From Saxidomus purpurata (Eukaryota; Mollusca; Bivalvia; Venerida; Veneridae), in NCBI GenBank assembly GCA_022818135.1, contig JAFMSR010000017.1, forward strand, positions 3,219,333-3,283,332: a stretch of DNA of 64,000 nt, in the 5' to 3' direction. Below the pieces are notes generated by a model. That model saw only the letters and a program-made list of their open reading frames with translations, made no database searches and was not told the DNA's origin. The position numbers and the translations under genes were made by a program. Of the stretch, positions 13,601 to 28,600 are shown piece after piece. The number at the start of each line of letters is the position of its first letter. Position 1 is the stretch's first letter.

Positions 13601-16600
13601 TAGTCAAGATGGAGTTATAGTTCTTGTGCACTGCACTTCCTCTCAATGTACTTGACCATTGTATGAAGTTGTATTGAATTCCAACCAGTAGTTTTCAAGT
13701 TATGCTCCGGACAAGTAAAAGTAACAAGGGCAATAACTCAGTAAATACTCAAGATAGCGTTATAGTTCTTGTACACTGCACTTCCTCTGAGTGTGCTTGA
13801 TCATTGTATGAACTTGTATTGAATTCCAACTTGTAGTTTTCAAGTTATGCTCCGGACATGGAAAAGTAACAAAGGGCAATAACTCTGTAATTAGTCAAGA
13901 TGGAGTTATGGTTCTTGTGCACTGCACTTCCTCTCAATGTGCTTGACCATTGTATGAAGTTGTATTTAATTCCAACTTGTAGTTTTCAAGTTATGCTCCG
14001 GACAAGGAAAAGTAACAAAGGGCAATAACTCTGTAATTAGTCAAGATGGAGTTATAGTTCTTGTGCACTGCACTTCCTCTCAATGTGCTTGACCATTGTA
14101 TGAAGTTGTATTGAATTCCAACTAGTAGTTTTCAAGTTATGCTCCGGACAAGGAAAATGCAACAGACCGCCCGACCGACCGACCGACTGACCAACCACCG
14201 GGTGACTCCTATATACCCCCCTAAACTTCATTTTGGGGGTATAAAAACATAAGTTTTCAGAAATTCAGAATCATTTCTTGCAACTATCAGATAGCTTTCA
14301 TGAGAAACAGACACCCGAAAATATTTTCGCGACCCCGATTTTTGTTATTTTTTCAAGGAAAACGGTGCTCCAAAGAATAAAAAAGATACTAATACAATGT
14401 TTTCAGTAAAAAATAGCAGTATTACTTATTATTTATGTGTGTTTTAACACCAATGCTCCTAAGCTGTGTTCCTGATACCAGTATTTTTATATAAAATTTT
14501 GTTGTGTTAAATTCTTATGTCATCTTTTTATATTTGGCTAAAGAATAATGTCATTATTACATACTTGATAGTTTTTATTCTTTCTTGCATTTTTAAACAG
14601 AATATTTTATACATTTTCTAAAAAATTCCCCTTTTCTGGCAAAATGACTAAAAATTCCCCTCCCGAGGGGCCCTGCCACCTTTACCCTCAGACTGAAAAA
14701 AAAACACTGCAAGGAGACCATTCAGATTGTCTGGAAAAAAATGTGTCATCGTAACAGAACATGACTGACATAAGAGCAGAAATTGTTTTTGATAGAGTTG
14801 TTTTGCTCTGGACATTAATTCTTTTTGGTCTATGTATTAAGAAAGCCAGACTGATATTTTAAACTTGTAGTCACATGTACAATGTATGTCAAATTTAATG
14901 TGAACTAACTCTGTGTGACTGGTAATGTAAACTTACCTGACTAGTGGAAGGTTCAGAAGAGGTACATGTGGAACGATATGCCCCGAGTCCAGCGCTAGGG
15001 GCTGGGTGGTCCCTTCATGCTGTGATGTAAAGTTCTCTAGACTTGTAACAAGTTCATGTTTCTCGTGGGGACTCAAGTAGTCTAGCTGGGTATGCAGTAA
15101 GATAGTCATATACCTAAAGTATACAGAAACATTACCTTTAATTATGAACTACATACAATGCTTATGACTGAAAATGACCCTCTTTAATTCTAAAATGAAA
15201 ATGGAAAAAAATAATTATCTTTAATTAAAACGGCTTAAACTATCTGTCTTTAAATCTACACTGAAAATTGCTAGACGTTTCTATATTTATTCTAACATGA
15301 ACACAGCTAAAAATGTCTATCCTTAATCATAAATGCTAATGGCTCAAAGTATATAGTAAATTTTGATGTTGTGGAATCACTTTTGAACAACTTTACCTAT
15401 TTCATCACATTTGTCTTTAATCGATACTTTGTAAGAGAATGGCATACACTTTTTTACTGCGACAATTTTTTATTACTTCTTAAATATTTGGTAAAGGAAT
15501 ATAATATGCATACGAATATGTGAGCAGTAAACATGTGCGACATTAAAATTACAACCTCAGCATTATGGAAAAGTATGTACCGGTATATAGAAAAGAAAGT
15601 TCAGATAAATGTATGAGTATAGGAGTGATCGCCGTGACGTCACACCGCAATTTTGATAAGATTGCTGGTGGGCAATAACAGTTGTGTTTACAACGCTTGT
15701 GTTTCGGAAAGGAATTTTCGATTTTTTATAACTTTTTTGCTATATGAAGGATTTTTAAAATTCAAAAAGTTATGAAATGCTCTTGATACTCATATTTTCA
15801 CATTAAAATATCTCTTTTGATAAAAATATCGTTTTTAATGACACTTGATTTTTCATAACAGCTTGTTGCTGCTATAACCATTTACGAAAACAGTGTAAGT
15901 TACGCGCTTGCGAATTTTTCATTTTGAATCTTAACAAAAATTGAAAATAATGAAGAAAATGTATATTTTATTAGCTTTCAAGTGATACAAAACATTTTAA
16001 AATATCTTTTGTTTTAACTAGAGCTATCACTAAATGTGATTAATACCCCCAAAAGACTTGCTTTATAAACTGAGAAAGTTCGTAGTAACAGAATACCTTG
16101 CAAACAAACTAAAAAGAGATATTGTTCTTGGCAATAACTTTGTAATTGGTCAAGATAGAGTTATGGTTCTTGTACACTGCACTTCCTCTCAATATGCTTG
16201 ACCATTGTATGAAGTTGTATTGAATTCCAACCAATAGTTTTCGAATAATGCTCCAGACAAGTAAAAGTAACAAAGGGCAATAACTCTAAAATGAGTCAAG
16301 ATAGAGTTATTGTTCTTTCGCACTGCACTTCCTGTCATTGTGCTTGACCATTGTATGCAGTTGTATTGAATTCCAACCAGAAGTTTTCGAATAATGCTTC
16401 GGACAAGGAAAAGTAACAAAGGGCAATAACTCTGTAATTAGTCAAGATTGAGTTATGGTTCCTGTGCACTGCACTTCCTCTCATTGTGCTTCATCATTGT
16501 ATGAAGTTGTATTGAATTCCAACTGGTACTTTTCGAATTATGCTCTGGACAAGGAAAAGTAACAAAGGGCGATAACTCTGTAATGAGTCAAGATAGAGTT

Positions 16601-19600
16601 ATGGTTCCTGTGCACTGCACTTCCTCTCAATGTACTTGACCATTGTATGAGGTTGTATTGAATTCCAACCAGTAGTTTTCAAGTAATGCTCCGGACAAGG
16701 AAAAGTAACAAAGGGCAATAACTCTGTAAATACTCTAGATAGAGTTATGGTTCTTGTACACTGCACTTCCTCTCATTGTGCTTCATCATTATATGAAATT
16801 GTATTGAATTCCAACCAGTAGTTTTCAAGTTATGCTCCGGACAAGGAAAAGTAACAAAGGGCAATAACTCCGTAATTAGTCAAGATGGAGTTATGGTTCT
16901 TGTGCACTGCACTTCCTCTCAATGTGCTTGACCATTGTATGAAGTTGTATCGAATTCCAACCAGTAGTTTTCAAGTTCTGCTCCGGACAAGGAAAAGTAA
17001 CAAAGGGCAATAACTCTGTAATTATTCAAGATGGAGTTATGGTTCTTGTGCACTGCACTTCCTCTCAATGTGCTTGACCATTGTATGAAGTTGTATTGAA
17101 TTCCAACCAGTAGTTTTCAAGTTATGCTCCGGACAAGGAAAATGCAACAGACCGCCCGACCGACCAACCGACCGACCGACCGACCAACCACCGGGTGACT
17201 CCTATATACCCCCCTAAACTTCGTTTTGGGGGTATAAAAAAGTTACTGCCGTTAAAACACACCCCTAACAATACAAAAACACTGACTACCTACCGCTGCC
17301 CACCGCATTTACCTCTTATCAGTAGAAAATATTGCATAATACTGGTTTTTGTTTGCAAACACGATCACTCCTATAGAAAAATGATGATTACCTGACAGCT
17401 AGTGGTAGATTACCCATTCTTCTGGCAGAGTAGATCAGTTCATGTAACACTCTCATCTGTAACACCGGCCAACCATTCATATGTCCTGTAAATACACATA
17501 TATATTAAAACCTAAGGAGTGTTTGTTGGGTGTAAATGATTATGTTTGTTTCTCCTATGTGTTTTTATTTCTACTTGATAGTTTTGTATTTGCTTTATTT
17601 TATTTTTAGTTTTGTCGAAGGCCACATTGTAAATAAGAATATGTCATTTGTTACATAACTTAATGTGTTATACCTAAAATAAAGAAATTATTATTACCTG
17701 CAAACCACAGCTGAACACACAAGATGCCAAAGTGTTCTTTATTGACAGGTAGGGCTGTCACATTTACAGAATTTTGTAAAAGGTATATAATACAGGTTGG
17801 ACTGTTCAACCTTTTGCAGCTCAACTCCTATCCTCTGTAAGAAACTGCCAACATTCTCACATAAATTGTCAGGTTGTAGTCACAAAAATTATGATGTTGT
17901 AGGATTCAAACCCATCACCAACAATCAGTGAGAGGTTTAATGTTATCAAGTAAGCAACCGTAACCATATGTCCATTAAGGGAGGCTCAACAAAAGAGTCA
18001 ATTTCGACCCCTCGGTATTTAAATGTTTTTAGCTTAGTTAGTATTTACCTGGCTTCGCAGTGGAGTCAGACTGATCAAGGTAAATTTTGTATCCTTGCAA
18101 GGCTTGAACCAGTAACTGATGGCACAGGGCCCAGTTAGGTTTCGGGTTCTGTGGTGCCACACATTGCATGGCAGCAACCCTTTTGAAGAATGAAGCCTTT
18201 CTGTCAAAACCAATTTGAGCATATAGAGTAGACAGGGTACTGTACCGCTGTATCTGAAATACACAAAGAATAAGGAATGTTTTTCAATACATTTCTTGCG
18301 TGGTATAGAAAAAAACAAGTATATATCTTGGAAGAATTGGCTTGAGAGAATCTTCACTTTGTGTTGAGAGCTTAGAAAGGTACTCTATGTTCCAGTTTTC
18401 TCAAGATACATTTTTTCTCATCACCAAAATGCTCATGTGGTCTTTCATACTCATGGTTGAAAAAACTTTACAGCATAACTAAACATGATTAAAACTAGAG
18501 CTATCACTAAATGTGATTAATACCCCCAAAAGACTGCTTTATAAACTGAGAAAGTTCGTAGTAACAGAATACCTTGCAAACAAACTAAAAAGAGATATTG
18601 TTCTTGGCAATAACTCTGTAATTTGTCAAGATAGAGTTATGGTTCTTGTACACTGCACTTCCTCTCAATATGCTTGACCATTGTATGAAGTTGTATTACT
18701 ATCAATGTACTTGACCATTGTATGAAGTTGTATTGAATTCCAACCAGTAGTTTTCAAGTTATGTTCCGGACAAGAAAAAAGTAACAAAGGGCAATAACTC
18801 TGTAAATACTAGATATAGTTATGGTTCTTGTACACTGCACTTCCTCTCATTGTGCTTCATCATTGTATGAAATTGTATTGAATTCCAACCAGTAGTTTTC
18901 AAGTTATGCTCCGGACAAGGAAAAGCAACAAAGGGCAATAACTCTGTAATTAGTCAAGATGGAGTTATGGTTCTTGTGCACTGCACTTCCTCTCAATGTG
19001 CTTGACCATTGTATGAAGTTGTTTTGAATTCCAACCAGTAGTTTTCAAGTTATACTCCGGACAAGGAAAAGTAACAAAGGGCAATAACTCTGTAATTAGT
19101 CAAGATGGAGTTATGGTTCTTAAGCACTGCACTTCCTCTCAATGTGCTTGACCATTGTATGAAGTTGTATTGAATTCCAACTAGTAGTTTTCAAGTTATG
19201 CTCCGGACAAGGAAAATGCAACGGACCGCCCGTCCGACCCACGGCCGACCACCGGGTGACTCCTATATACCCCCCTAAACTTCGTTTTGGGGGTATAATA
19301 ACGCTCCTGTCTGGTGATTTATTTTCCTTCTGCAATCATATTTTTCATACATGTAATTACACTGTGTAGTTACTCAAAACTTATTATTATCTTAAGGTTT
19401 TACCATTATTTCAAGCACATTTCTTTAATGCACTGGTTTTACTTTAATGATTTAAAGTAGTTACATCAAAACGTGATAAAAAATATATCACAATGTTATA
19501 TATACTGACCCTGTCCTCATCTGTAAGCTGCAAGTTTATATAGACCACATTCTGTAGAAAGTCAGCTGCCGCCAAGTATTTCTACAAGAGAAAAAAACAA

Positions 19601-22600
19601 GAATAACAATTACATACTTTATGAAGGCTATAGAACCTAAGTGACTATATACTAACAATAAATGTGTAATGAAATATATGTTTACTAAATGTTAAACATT
19701 TCATATGTGGAATTACAACCTTTTTCTGTAAATATGGAATGGATGAAAATCATTGTATGTTTTTCATACATTGTTTTTGTAACTTCACATAGGCATGTTT
19801 TTAGCTACACAGAAATTAAGGTAATGTCACACAAATACTGAAATTTAATTCACTAAAATCTTCAAAAGTTTTTATCTACATATATTTCATTACGCTTAGA
19901 AAATAAGTAAGCGTATACATTTTTGGAAAGGTCTTTTTGATCTCTAATCAAGAGGAAGAAAACACAATGTCTTATCAATCGCTTACAGCTAAGGGTAGCC
20001 TCCTATCCAAGAAAGTGTTGGGTTTTTTTTGAATGGGAACTGTCTCACAGATTTTGGATGTATGTCTTCAAGTTAATTTTCTGCTACTTATACGTGTTGT
20101 GATAAAAGGTTACCAGCAATCTCATACTAACAAATAATACCCAGTTACCCCATGATACGATAATATGCTCATTATCGATTTCCCTAAATATGGAACGAAA
20201 TAGAGAAATTAGGAATTCAGAATGAAAGCCCGATGTAGAGACACTGGAATGGATATGTAACATGCATTGACAATCTTTGAAAAGTACTAGCTCTAGAAGA
20301 TGTTAAATTGGTACATTTAATTTTAGTGAATTAAGATCTAATTTTTTATTTCTAGCTACAAGTAATGATGAAAACTGTCTCTTCAATGTGCCTCTTTGGA
20401 TAAAAACAATGTGCCTCTTTGGATAAAAACTATTAAAAGCTATCTATTAAATCCCTATACTAGATCTTTTATCAGGTATCATTTCATCTTGATCCCCTCT
20501 CATCACACCTAGGCCCTTCTTATCCCTACAAACAGGAATTCCTAAACTGATTGCTAAAAGAAGGGGCCATAAGGCCATGTACTTAATATTTGATTACTTT
20601 CAAAAGGGATCAGCTGTTATTTGAGGACTTTCCAAACAAAGGGATCAGTTGTTATTCAACAGGAGCAAACCATGTAATTGATCTTAGTGTTAAATGGCTA
20701 CCTGAGAGCCAGGCCAATTAATTTTCAATTAATGTAAGTGTTACAGTAATAAACATTTTACACCTGTTTGTTTGATGTCTATGTAAAATGTGTGACCAAC
20801 TATGTACACTAGGCATGATCTCTTTAATTCTGCTATTGCAATAAAGTACAAGTATTAAATAACAGATTTTTTTCTACTGAAATTTTGATGAATCCAAAAC
20901 AAGAACATATGGTGTTGAAACAAGGGTATTACAGCATGGATTCCATGTCTTAGAATAGAACTTTCTGTTACTGTTTGTTAATGTCCGTTCAAAAGCTCTT
21001 TAGAGCTTATGTTTGTACTATTGTATTACTGTTACGAAGGTAAAATAAAACTTATTGTATTGTAGTGTATGACTTCCGTCAACAAACAACAGGAAAGGTC
21101 ATGAGGTTCTGAACCATCTTATCATTTTGACAAACAATTTTAAACTGAAACAAGTATACAGTAACAGACATTATAAAATATTCGTACAAATGACCCTCAC
21201 ATTTTAACCTTTAACATTTTTTTTTTTATTTATGAAGTCTTCCCTAAGAAATTGGATTCTGTAAACCGGATCTTGCAACAAGAGGTTTTAATGTATATCT
21301 CTGGTCCAAATTCAACTGTAGTCAGCCTCCCTTCCATCACATGTACACATAAGTTTTGACTTTGACTCCTTTCCCATGCTAGTTCTTGTTTAACACAGCC
21401 AGTAAAATTTGACATGATGTCTTTTCGATTTGTTTCAAAGCAGAAGCCAGGATTCCAACATGTATCATTTACTGATATCACCTGGCACACAAAGTAAAAA
21501 TATTCATATTAGGCATATAACAACAGAGACCTGAAATATAGGTCATTATGTATTTGTGCTATATACATGGTATCTAAAAGACCTAGGCATGGTCTGGAAT
21601 GGGGTACACAAGATAAAACTGTAAACATCACCTTTTCAAAAAATTCTTAACAATAAATACTTCAACTTTTTCTATACATAATGAATATCCCGAATTGATC
21701 GCTTTTGAAAACATGAATGTAGAAACAATTTTTATCATGTGCATGTTTCCTTTTCTGGGCATGTGGCTTCCTTCTCAGACTCTCTAGTCAAAGTAGACCA
21801 TGATAAGGCTGCACAAAGTCTGACAATAGACTATAACTCCATTCACTCACACACACAATTGAAACTAAAAATTTTACAATTCTTTTTTTATTAAAGCTTC
21901 TTCAGATCTACTTCCTGCAGTTTCATGAAAACTTTTAATTCAATTTTATGCAAAAGGAGCTAAGTAAACTTGCATTTTGGGAATGATATACATTTCTTTC
22001 TGGAATTTAACAATTCAAGCTATCTTAACAAAATCCATACTCATTTAAAACTTTTTTTTCTTTTAACATAAATATTAAAATAACATGAATCAACTAATAT
22101 TCTAACTATTTCCTCACTTTTTTATTGAGAAATTCTGTTAAATTTAGCACCTCTTTCAACAATTTACAAGTACTAAACCTTTGAGGAAGGGATTTCATAT
22201 TTTGAGTCACAAGATCCCTAATCCTCCATTAATCCTTAATTTCCCTTAATCTTTTTCTGTGAAGGTCCACTAGGTTGAGAAGCTGGTCTCAATCCAAACA
22301 AAGCCTTTGAAGTTAGGGTACTACAAAAGGGACCAATTATTATCAGTTAAAGCACTACCTTTGATATATAATTTGATAATTACTTTGCTCTTTCACATGT
22401 TATCAAACTTTCTGATTAAAATTACTTAGCAATAACCTATAGTGCTGCTCCATTGTTTTTAAAGCAATCTGTGAACTGATTGGCCATATGTGATGAATGG
22501 AATAATTTTAATTCAATTAGAAAAACAATTTCTTTTCAAGTCTACCAAGTGTTTGTACAGCAATTTGAGAAGAGCCTGTCACCATTTTGAGTTGAGAAGA

Positions 22601-25600
22601 CATGAGGTGGAGTGGAGAATTTCATGTTTTCTTATCATATATACTAGCCACCAACATGGAAGCATCATAAAACTCTCATTGTATTATTCACTTGATAATA
22701 TTACAGAATACATTTTTGAGGAATACTTATTGTGCATTCAATCATTTATCGATCACTGACTGATTACTTTAGATTTACTGAGTGATAAGTGAACTTTGGC
22801 AGGACAAACCTGTGCAGCAAGTAGACCAGGAAGACTGCAGTTGCAGCATCCTCTAGCTGTACTCTCTAATATTGTAATTCATCTAGGATTATATTACAAT
22901 ATAAAGAATAATAAAAGTGTTATGATACTGTGATATAGTGTTAGTGTATGACAGTAAGTTCATATAACTTGATTAGACAGTTCACAATGGATCTTAGTGC
23001 ATCACAATTTAGTGCTTTCCAGGATATAGGACGATCTGAAACGGCAGCAATGTATCCAACCTTCGCAGCTCCAACACCTATCAACCTTAGCAAGACGTAT
23101 GCTGGAAATACACTCACACCAGGTAAGTTCGTGCATTTTTTGAAATTGCAACAGCTTTAATTTACTTAGTAACCATATTACATCTATGGATATATTCTCA
23201 GCAATCAAGTTCTGATAATTACCGATATTGTAATTTTAAATTAATCAAAATTGTGTTTTTCTTCTGTAAAAAAATGCTTAAAAAAATAAACTTTTGATTT
23301 CAGTTGTGTTTCTTTACTTATCTACGATAATTTCTCAGATGTTCAATATTAAGAAAGTTGAAAAATCTTCCCTTTCAAACCATGCTATAAGTCATTTTAA
23401 CAGTACTAGAAATGTCTTTAAAGAATATTCTACAAGTCATACACTGTAAATTTTAAGTTTTTTTTTAATCAAAGTACATAGGATGTAACCATTTTATCTC
23501 ATTTCCTGCATGTATCTGAGCTATACCCGACTAGATTTGTAGGGCTAGGTGCGTTTTATCCCTTTATTGGTTTCGTAATTATTAAATACTGAAATACATA
23601 CAAAATATCTATTTTAATGTAGCTTGTTAAGAATGTTATTTCTGACAAAACATGTCCTTAAAATAGTGATTAACACATCTGATAATTGCAATTTTACTAG
23701 AAAATGCTTCATTTTCTTGACGGTTTTGACACAGTATTAGCATTTTAATTGAACCACAATAATTTTTTTCATCACAGAATTGCATTTATTAACTGTAAAT
23801 AAACAATGAATATTTTCATTTTTACAGCACTTTAATATTTAGACCATGTATGTGTTAAAATGTACCCCCCCCCCCCCCCCCCTGACTACAGTCTGTATAT
23901 TCAAAAGATAATGAACATAGCCTTTCTGCCAAAAAAAATACACAAATCTTTCAACAACAAAAAAAACCTGTCACTTTATGATATTCATAAAATATATCCA
24001 AATTACAGTGTTGTAAAAGTGTTTTATATTTAAATGATGACAAAATACAATTTTAATGTTCAATTTTTTCAGATTAAATATTTATTCTAATAGATCTGAT
24101 ACATCCTCCAAACAGTAGTTGTTGTTGTTGTTGTTGTCAACTTAAAATGATTCTGATGATTCTGATCTTTCTCTCAGTAATTTACAGAGCAAAATTTCTG
24201 AATGTATTTAACAATGTTTTGCATACAATTAGTAATACATGCTTATTAGTATATATTTTAAATGTGGACACACTTGCAGCTTGAATTCTCATGAAGTTGA
24301 TGTTACTTTCATCAGATTTGGCACCATGCATCAACTATTTCTATTAACAATATGAATTAGATATATATCAGGCAAATTCAGTGAATTCATATCCCTCACT
24401 GACTGAAGCAAATCACTGATAAAGACCAACTCACTGGAGTGTATTGATTTTAAAAAAAAAAGACCAACCAACTGGGGCCACATCTTCGTGTGGATTAATT
24501 TTTCTTGCAGTTACAGTTATAAAAAACTTAATTGTTGTAAGTTAAATCTAATCAGTACTACCAGTTTCATATAAGTAATGATATAACAGGAATTTTTAAG
24601 TTTCTATACAGAATATGTAAGAAAAGTGCTACAATATTTAATAATTAATTAAAATGCAATTTAGATTGATTTTCTTACGTTATGTCTGAAACCCAATACT
24701 ATAGAGATTTTCCGATGGAACCATCATGGAAGTTCATGTAACATTTTAGATTTTTCAGAAGTCTATAACCATTATAAGTTTGAATTCTTCAAAGACCATA
24801 ACTCTCATTACAAAGTGATCTATATTTTTACAATCTTCTTTCAGGTTCAATCCCAAGTCCGCTGAACTTTCCAAGCATCACCCCACCAAGCAGCCCATAT
24901 TTCTACGGCTTATACTCGCCAACCTCTACACCGAGACTCAGTCCTATGTATGACCCTTCCTACCTCAGCAGACTGAAGAGTAACCCAATGTTCAGAGATC
25001 TGCAGTCACTGCTAAGACAGGAATGTTTACAGGTAAGCATCTTTACTCTAAAGATAAAACCCTAGGTTGTTCTCATTCAGCTACCAATATTTTTCATTCT
25101 TACCACTTACATACTGACGTCTGCCTTTGTGACCAGTGCAGATCATGATCAACGTACAAATCTCTGCAGTCTGAGCATGATCTGAGCTACTTGCTATTCA
25201 GCTAGTAACCCCTTTGAACAATAATTGGCACAATCCAAAATACTGGTAAAAGATGGACAAGTTCCTTTTAGCATTTTAGTAGCTAAGGGTTAAAACAAAA
25301 TTATGGAAGAATTTGATTACTAGCTGCAATACATGATGTGATATGGTTTAACAGAATAAATATTGAACTAGCAAGTAGGCAACCTAGTAAATCATTCTTT
25401 TTGCAGTCCGTTTAACAAGAGTGTGTGTCAAAGCTACCCGATAATAAGAAAGTATCTGTGTTGTAAAGTGATACTGTTTGAAAATGATATTATAATTATT
25501 ATTATTGCTGTGGAGTTATCTATTCCTTAAAATTGACCGTGGTATTATTTTCGACCATCAAAAAACATTTATACCTTTACATAAATATAATTACTATACA

Positions 25601-28600
25601 TGTACTGTAAACCCATTTCTAATGCATTTTGTGCTACAATACAACAGAAATATTTTGATTTTCAAGTTGTATAATACTGTACTGTTTTTAAATGGTGGCT
25701 AGAATTTCTGTAACAATGGAAGTGCATTATAATAACCAATCAGTGGTAACAGCCTTTGTTTCAATGATCAGTCTAGACGAATGCAACCAGTGTCCAGAGC
25801 TAAGCTAATATGAGTTACATCACAAGCTTAAATTTATTGAGGCAACTGAGCTTATGAGCTTAAATAAGCTAATTCAGACTGATTAAATCAAATTGTGAAT
25901 GACAGATCAAAATAGCAAAGGCCAACTCTTAATATGATCACTTTAATCAAGAAACAGCTTTCAGCAAAATAATTTAACTAGCTATTATTAATCATTTTTT
26001 TCGTTATTACAGATGCAAGTGCCAGCAAATCTCATCACAACCAGCTGGAATCTGATGGAACTTCAAAAGAACACACCCACTAATGACCTGGCTCCTCCTT
26101 GCAGTAAAACAGCCAATCAGAACTCTTCAATTATGCCTCCACCAACATCACTTGGATTTTCCAATCAGAATACACTATCAACATCTGCCAATCACAAAAC
26201 AGGAAGTAGCGGACAGCAAGTTTACATGTGTCATATGAAATTACAAGATAAACTTCTCAAAGTGAGAATAGATCCTGCTATCAGCGCTGATGGACTCTCT
26301 GTTGAAAATGACTACAGCAAAGAAGTTGGTAACATCGAAATGGAACGCTACCATGCCCTTCATTCATGCCCTGATAACAAAGTAAAAGAAACTATCAACT
26401 CTTACTATGATAAACTGAGACTTAAACTTGCAGATAAAACTGAAGTGAGCCTCGACAAACTGATTGAAAAGGCTGAAGAAATACGAAGAGCTGTACAGAT
26501 AAACAACTTCAACAGATCTTATCAGAATACAGCAGTAAAACAAGATGATAACACATCTGCCCAGCAGCTTCCTGCAGCCAAAGAAGGTGCATCTCTGCTA
26601 TTAGCTCCTGTTGATGAAAGAGATAAAATGAACGCTGTTCGTAAACTGAAATTCAACACCAGTGATGACAACTGTAATGCTGAAGATGATGATTACTTGA
26701 ACTGTAGTGTGAATTCTGAGGACTTTGAAATTGACGAAATTGATGTGGAAACTGTTGACAAGAAAAGCAATAGTGGTGACAGTAGTGGTTCTCATTTAAC
26801 AAATATCAACAACTCTCAGGAGCAGTACAATAAAGACCTACTGAAACAATGCATTGAACAAAGTGGTCTAGATTCTTTGAAGACTGAGATACCAGAAGAC
26901 CTTTCTGGCAAGGAATCAAATGCTCCTGATTCAAGAGATAATAGTGCAGATATTCTCAGTGACCTGAGTGCCAGTGAAGTTACACTTCCTGACAGCAGTA
27001 CAAGTGATTCACCAATCAGCATGAGCTCTCCAGCGGAATCAACCAATCAGAATCACATGACAGATGGCAGTTTTACCAATACTAATTCTTCCTTCAGCAG
27101 AGAAGAGCATAAGAGCAAAATGTGCCCTCCAATGAACTTTGACTTTACACAGCTCTTCAGCACTCCACAGCATGGAAACTTTAAATTCATTGATCCAGAG
27201 AACTTGAATATTGCCCTCTCTGAAATGCAGAAACTGTGTGGTGGTCCAACTGTAAGCTTCACACCGGAACTAAGAAAAGACATCACTAATTCCTTCACAC
27301 CCGAGATTACTAGATCGTCTCCCTTTGGTGAACTTTCCAACAAAATGAATGGGAATTATGTGAAACAGTTGGCAAAAACTAGTGAATGTGTGAACCAAGT
27401 TAATTCTACCCAACAGACATTGAAGAACACAAACGATCAGATCATAAATCAACAGACTGTGAAAGATTATAGTTCAGATAACAGGAACAATAACGTAAAC
27501 ATGAACAATAACAATGCAATGAAAACCAATGTGTCTAGTGCTACAGGTCATAAGACAGATGATGAGTTTCAGTTTGAAAACACTCCAGTGTTTAGAACAC
27601 ATCGCATGCTAACAGCAGACGCAACAAATATCCTCTCTCAGTGGTATCATGCCCATGTTAACTACCCATACCCAAACGACGAAGAAGTAGAGGTGTTATC
27701 AAAAGCAACGGGTATCACTGGTCGGCAAGTGAAAAAGTGGATGGCTAACAAACGTGTTCGCTGTTTCAACACACTGTCAATCACTGGAAATCATCACCCA
27801 ATCAAATACAAATACAACGGTAAAGGTCGTAAGCGAAAAGCACCAACAGACGAAAAGGAGAACTGCGATTCAACAACTGATGAAAAGAAAGGAAACTATT
27901 CAATGTTAACTGATGCTGCTAAAAATGTTCTGAATCAATGGTACGAGGAACATGTAATAAACCCGTACCCCAGCGATGAGGAGAAACAACTGCTTGCAAA
28001 GCATTGTGGGATATCCGTCAGTCAAGTGAAATCATGGTTTGCTAATAAAAGAAATAGAACAAATAACACTAAAAGACAGGTGCCAAATTACTTTATAGAG
28101 AAATTTCCAGAATATTCACACATCGTGCATATGGTTGGACAGAAACGCGAGGAAGAAAGACTGCTAAAGAGACGCAAGGTGAATGAATATATGTACATAC
28201 AACCACCATTCTATATATAGACTGCATGGACTGTGTTACTTGTTTGATGCAAATATATGTCTTAAAAGTGTAACTTTATATACACAGTCAGTCACTACTG
28301 CAGTGTGATGAATTGTGTAGTGTGAAATGAGTACACAGAAAAGTTATTGGGCATACTGCTCCTGATGATTTTATGGCATATATATCTATGTAATATTGCA
28401 TCCAGCAGGATGTAAATTATTGTATATATTGATCACATACATGTGCTATTTAAGTTACTGACTACTATTACCGTATATATCATGTTATGATTTTCTTTTT
28501 TGTATAGTAAACACAAATAGTTTGTATATATAGACTAAGTGTGAAAATTATGATCATGCATTGTTACTATAATAAAGATTGGGAGTTTTATGTATATAAG

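Noticed and set aside
15635..15642. Isolated TGACGTCA in TRAPPC9 intron 10
   Set aside because: A single site without further promoter features; likely chance or an enhancer that cannot be supported here.
16189..16419. Minus-strand frame through family A units
   Set aside because: Encoded by the 146-bp repeat; the same peptide pieces recur in other copies.
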